Shown piece after piece: positions 5,266-8,336 of a stretch of 8,336 bases of DNA. Made by a program: the position numbers and the translations under genes. The notes beneath the pieces are model-generated. The model was not told the DNA's origin, did not search any database, and saw nothing but the letters and a program-made list of their open reading frames with translations. This DNA is from Bdellovibrio sp. GTDB lineage: Bacteria > Bdellovibrionota > UBA1018. Numbering within the stretch: the stretch's first letter is position 1; each line of letters begins with the position of its first letter. The stretch is from assembly GCA_016213345.1 (NCBI GenBank), contig JACRAO010000081.1:1-8336 (forward strand), written 5' to 3'.

Positions 5266-7482
5266 ATGAGCCAAACACAACAAAAAGCTTTTCGTTTAGA
5301 AAATCTAACCGAAAAATGGGGCTTTAAGCTATATAATCTTATTTTTGATTTGCCTGGTGAAAAAGTAAATAAGCTAAATAATCTAGTTATAAAAGAATTC
5401 GAAGACATCTTGAGTCAACTTGAGCAAATGAATGGCAAAATAGACACTCTAGTTCTATCTTCGTCTAAACCCGGGATCTTTATTGCAGGCGCAGATATTA
5501 CTATGATTCAAGGCATGAAATCTCCAGAAGAAGCACAAGAAATGTCTCGATATACTCAAAAACTCATGGATAGATTTGAAGATTTACCGTTCCCAATCGT
5601 TGCAGCTGTCAATGGTGCAGCACTTGGTGGCGGGTTTGAGTTTTGCTTAGCTTGTAGCGCAACTGTAATGTCAAATGATCCTGCTGCTAAGGTAGGTCTA
5701 CCAGAAGTTTTATTAGGCATTCTTCCCGGTATGGGTGGGTGTGTTAGGTTACCCAGAAAAGCAGGTATTGCAACAGCTCTAGATTGTATACTAACAGGAA
5801 AAACTCTAAATGGAGAAAAAGCATGGCGTGCAGGAATGGTCGAAGCTTGTTTGCCGAAAGAAGATTTTTTAAACTCTGTGTTTAAATGGACTAAAGCAAA
5901 CCTGAAAGCTTTGCAAGTCGGGAAACGCCTAGCAAAGGAACCAAAACTAGGTGGTATGGGTGGAGTGATGGGTAGTTTGTTAGAAGGCAATCCACTTGGT
6001 AAAAATGTAATATTTAAAAAAGCTAAGGCTGGTGTTTTAGAAAAAACCAAAGGTCAGTATCCTGCACCGCTTGAAATTTTAGAAATTCTTAAAACTAATG
6101 GCATTTCTTGTGGTCCAAAGCTAAAAGGCTCAGAACGAGAAAAAACACTCATTCGCGAAGCCCAAGGTTTTGGCAAAGTAGCGGCTACAGAGATTTCAAA
6201 AAACCTCATCCGCCTTTTCTTTTTGACTGAAGGGGTTAAAAAATCCCAAGGACTTCCGCAAGGTAAAGTTGCTCAAGCTAAATCTGTAAAACAAGCAGCT
6301 GTTTTAGGTGCTGGAGTTATGGGAGGTGGGATAGCACAACTCTTTGCTGAAAAAAATATACCAATACGAATGAAAGATATTAATAATGACGCTTTAGCTA
6401 AAGGGGTGTCACAGGCTTCTCAGATTTTTAAAAAACAAGCGCAGAAGAGACGGATCACGCAGAGGGAGTACTTACAGAAACTAAATCTTATTTCTCCAGT
6501 TTTAGATTATACAGCTTTTCAATCTATAGATCTTACGATCGAAGCTATTGTAGAAAACATGGATATAAAGAAAAAAATCTTAAAAGAACTAGAAGGCTTT
6601 GTTAAAGATGATACGGTGATTGCTTCGAATACTTCTTCGCTTTCTATTACTGAAATACAAAGTGGCTTAAAAAATCCAAGTCGAGTAGTTGGGATGCACT
6701 TTTTTAATCCAGTTAGCCGCATGCCTCTAATTGAAGTTATAAGGGGCGAAAATACTTCGGATGAAGCAGTGACTACTGTTTTTCAACTTAGTAAGAAACT
6801 CGGAAAAACTCCAATTGTAGTAAAAGATGCACCTGGATTTTTGGTAAATCGTTTGCTCATGCCATATCTCAATGAAGCCACTTGGCTTTTGGCAGAAGGT
6901 GCTCCGGTACCTGAGATTGATGAAGCTATTTTAGCTTTTGGGATGCCTATGGGACCCATGGAACTTGTTGATGAAGTAGGGATAGATGTTGGTGACAAAG
7001 TAGCACATATATTACATCATGCTTTTGGAGCAAGAATGGAACCATCGCCTTTGCATGCAAAAGCAGTGCAAGCAGGCAGACTTGGTAGAAAAGTAAACAA
7101 GGGAATTTATATTTATGATCATTTTTCTAAAGAGCGAAGATTGGATTCAGAAATTTATCAAGTCTTAGGTGTACAAGTGCAAGCTGGAAAAATTACAAAA
7201 GAGGAGATCGTAGATCGTTGTATTTTGCCAATGATTAATGAGGCGAGTCGTTGCTTAGAAGAACAAGTTGTGAGTCATGCATCGCAAGTAGATTTAGGAA
7301 TGATTATGGGAACCGGGTTCCCTCCGTTTAGGGGAGGACTGTTGAGATATGCTGATTCAATAGGCATTCAAGAAATTGTTAACAAGCTTAAGCAATATTA
7401 TGAAAAAATTGGGCCTCGCTTTGAACCTTCGCCTATATTGATACAAATGGCAGAAAAAGGAAAAAATTTTTATGAAGTATAA
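5266..7482 (+). CDS. fadJ: Bifunctional enoyl-CoA hydratase / 3-hydroxyacyl-CoA dehydrogenase (FadJ/FadB family)
   Basis: A fused enzyme of fatty-acid beta-oxidation. The N-terminal crotonase domain hydrates trans-2-enoyl-CoA, and the C-terminal domains oxidise L-3-hydroxyacyl-CoA with NAD+. Numbering is from ATG 5266 (738 residues; E. coli FadB 729, FadJ 714). The crotonase domain covers about 10-200, with the oxyanion region GIFIAGADI and both catalytic glutamates (GGFEF Glu125, GLPE Glu147). The NAD-binding motif GAGVMG is at 348-353. The dehydrogenase His-Glu pair is present in HFFNPVSRMPLIE (His478, Glu490), with Asn528 in PGFLVNR. The second dehydrogenase C-terminal domain runs to the end, with GFPPFRGG near 684-691. 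I chose 5266 because it has GAGGG seven bases upstream; ATGs at 5212 and 5227 have none. The thiolase that normally completes the complex is not adjacent. FadJ versus FadB cannot be settled from sequence alone. Confidence 0.93.
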   Translation: MSQTQQKAFRLENLTEKWGFKLYNLIFDLPGEKVNKLNNLVIKEFEDILSQLEQMNGKIDTLVLSSSKPGIFIAGADITMIQGMKSPEEAQEMSRYTQKLMDRFEDLPFPIVAAVNGAALGGGFEFCLACSATVMSNDPAAKVGLPEVLLGILPGMGGCVRLPRKAGIATALDCILTGKTLNGEKAWRAGMVEACLPKEDFLNSVFKWTKANLKALQVGKRLAKEPKLGGMGGVMGSLLEGNPLGKNVIFKKAKAGVLEKTKGQYPAPLEILEILKTNGISCGPKLKGSEREKTLIREAQGFGKVAATEISKNLIRLFFLTEGVKKSQGLPQGKVAQAKSVKQAAVLGAGVMGGGIAQLFAEKNIPIRMKDINNDALAKGVSQASQIFKKQAQKRRITQREYLQKLNLISPVLDYTAFQSIDLTIEAIVENMDIKKKILKELEGFVKDDTVIASNTSSLSITEIQSGLKNPSRVVGMHFFNPVSRMPLIEVIRGENTSDEAVTTVFQLSKKLGKTPIVVKDAPGFLVNRLLMPYLNEATWLLAEGAPVPEIDEAILAFGMPMGPMELVDEVGIDVGDKVAHILHHAFGARMEPSPLHAKAVQAGRLGRKVNKGIYIYDHFSKERRLDSEIYQVLGVQVQAGKITKEEIVDRCILPMINEASRCLEEQVVSHASQVDLGMIMGTGFPPFRGGLLRYADSIGIQEIVNKLKQYYEKIGPRFEPSPILIQMAEKGKNFYEV

Positions 7483-7511
7483 TATCTGACATCTGTTTGG
7501 TAGATCTTTTT

Positions 7512-8336
7512 ATGTTTTTTAAAGGCTGTTTTAGGTCATTTTGGTTTAGTTCCTGGACAAGGTGGGTGGGGCTTCGTTATTTAAAATCCAAAAAACACTC
7601 CATGTTTTTAAGTTTTATTACAATGATTTCTATTTTGGGAGTTGGTATTGGCGTTACTTCTCTCATTGTTGTCTTATCTGTTATGGATGGCTTTGAAAAA
7701 GAATTAGAAAGCCATTTGATGGTCACTGATTTGCATATTCTTATTACTCCACATGATAATTTTTCAGACTATAAGCAGGGTTTTGTGCCAAAAGGTTCTT
7801 TTGAGAAAACAGCCGCTTATAAAATGATTTCCGAGATAAATGGAACACAAATATGGAGCGTAGTAAGTACCGAAGTCATTTTAAGAACGAGTAGAAAAGT
7901 TACTGGAGTTATTGTCAAAGGTGTTGCACCTCAAAGATTACAATTTTTAAAAAAACAATTGACAGAGACAGCAGCGCCACAGCTTTTGATCGAAAAACAA
8001 GGCGGAGAAACGTTGAGATTGCCTTCTGTTTTTATAGGTCACGAGCTTGCTTATGAAATGGGTATTTTGCCGGGTGATAATGTTACTTTGGTTTCTCCCA
8101 CAGAGACAGAAGGCCCACTTGGCAACGTACCCCGTTTAAAAAGATTTGTTGTGGCTGGTGTTTACCATACTGGACTTCCAGAGCAAGAACTCCACACTGT
8201 CTTTACAGACGAAACAAACGTTTATTCTTTTTTAAAAAAATCAGATGTAGTAACGAGTTGGGAAATTACTTTAAAAGATTTCAAAAAAGCACCATCGTTA
8301 TCTCAAAAAATGCAGCCCTTAGTTTCAGAAAAATTA
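7512..8336 (+). CDS. Lipoprotein-releasing ABC transporter permease, LolC/LolE family, 3' partial
   Basis: An open frame of 275 codons running off the right edge. LolC/LolE permeases, with the LolD ATPase, extract mature lipoproteins from the inner membrane for transfer to the carrier LolA. After a basic stretch with GLRYLKSKK, residues about 31-57 form the first membrane helix (SFITMISILGVGIGVTSLIV), followed by the family hallmark VLSVMDGFEKEL. The rest visible is the periplasmic MacB-like domain, with VKGVAP, PSVFIGHELA, LPGDNVTLVSP and RLKRFVVAGVYHTG. The remaining three membrane helices lie outside the window. It starts 29 bp after the beta-oxidation gene, close enough for co-transcription. 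The ribosome binding site is weak; GTG at 7566 is an alternative start. LolC and LolE cannot be told apart here. Confidence 0.9.
   Translation, partial: MFFKGCFRSFWFSSWTRWVGLRYLKSKKHSMFLSFITMISILGVGIGVTSLIVVLSVMDGFEKELESHLMVTDLHILITPHDNFSDYKQGFVPKGSFEKTAAYKMISEINGTQIWSVVSTEVILRTSRKVTGVIVKGVAPQRLQFLKKQLTETAAPQLLIEKQGGETLRLPSVFIGHELAYEMGILPGDNVTLVSPTETEGPLGNVPRLKRFVVAGVYHTGLPEQELHTVFTDETNVYSFLKKSDVVTSWEITLKDFKKAPSLSQKMQPLVSEKL

Noticed and set aside
5556..6050. Antisense frame of 164 codons within the beta-oxidation gene
   Set aside because: It overlaps the crotonase domain, whose motifs are intact on the + strand; the antisense protein has no recognisable features.

Overview
This is an AT-rich window from a Gram-negative (diderm) bacterium. 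A LolC/LolE-type permease and an outer-membrane beta-barrel protein ending in phenylalanine both point to an outer membrane. The combination of low GC, a short pilin-like protein with a G|QTTLEY cleavage site, and a barrel protein with a charged coiled coil resembles what I remember of Bdellovibrio-like bacteria (Bdellovibrionota). That assignment is from memory and not verified.

All genes seen lie on the + strand. Region 1 (1-2900) holds the C-terminal part of a probable FAD-dependent, phytoene-desaturase/amine-oxidase-like oxidoreductase that runs in from the left edge, then adenylosuccinate lyase (purB), then a small type IVb-pilin-like protein whose start overlaps the end of purB. The oxidoreductase and purB are separated by a large nested palindrome (1161-1369) flanked by a 5-bp direct repeat. 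It looks like a short insertion that may have carried a promoter into a formerly tight gene junction. Region 2 (2901-3672) is about 770 bp without a convincing gene. It starts with a G-rich hairpin and continues as AT-rich DNA with several inverted repeats and promoter-like sites. Region 3 (3673-5064) is a secreted outer-membrane protein gene with a good ribosome binding site. Region 4 (5065-5265) holds a 12-bp direct repeat pair and a GC-rich hairpin ahead of the next gene. Region 5 (5266-8336) holds a fused enoyl-CoA hydratase/3-hydroxyacyl-CoA dehydrogenase of fatty-acid beta-oxidation, followed 29 bp later by a lipoprotein-release permease cut by the right edge.

The genes do not form one obvious pathway: purine synthesis, a pilin-like protein, a surface protein, beta-oxidation and lipoprotein sorting sit side by side. 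The beta-oxidation protein has no thiolase partner here, and the pilin has no secretion machinery nearby. The most unusual content is non-coding: three unrelated intergenic hairpins, the first with insertion-like hallmarks, and a duplicated translation-initiation region in front of purB. I found no CRISPR array, tRNA, rRNA, transposase or defence gene.
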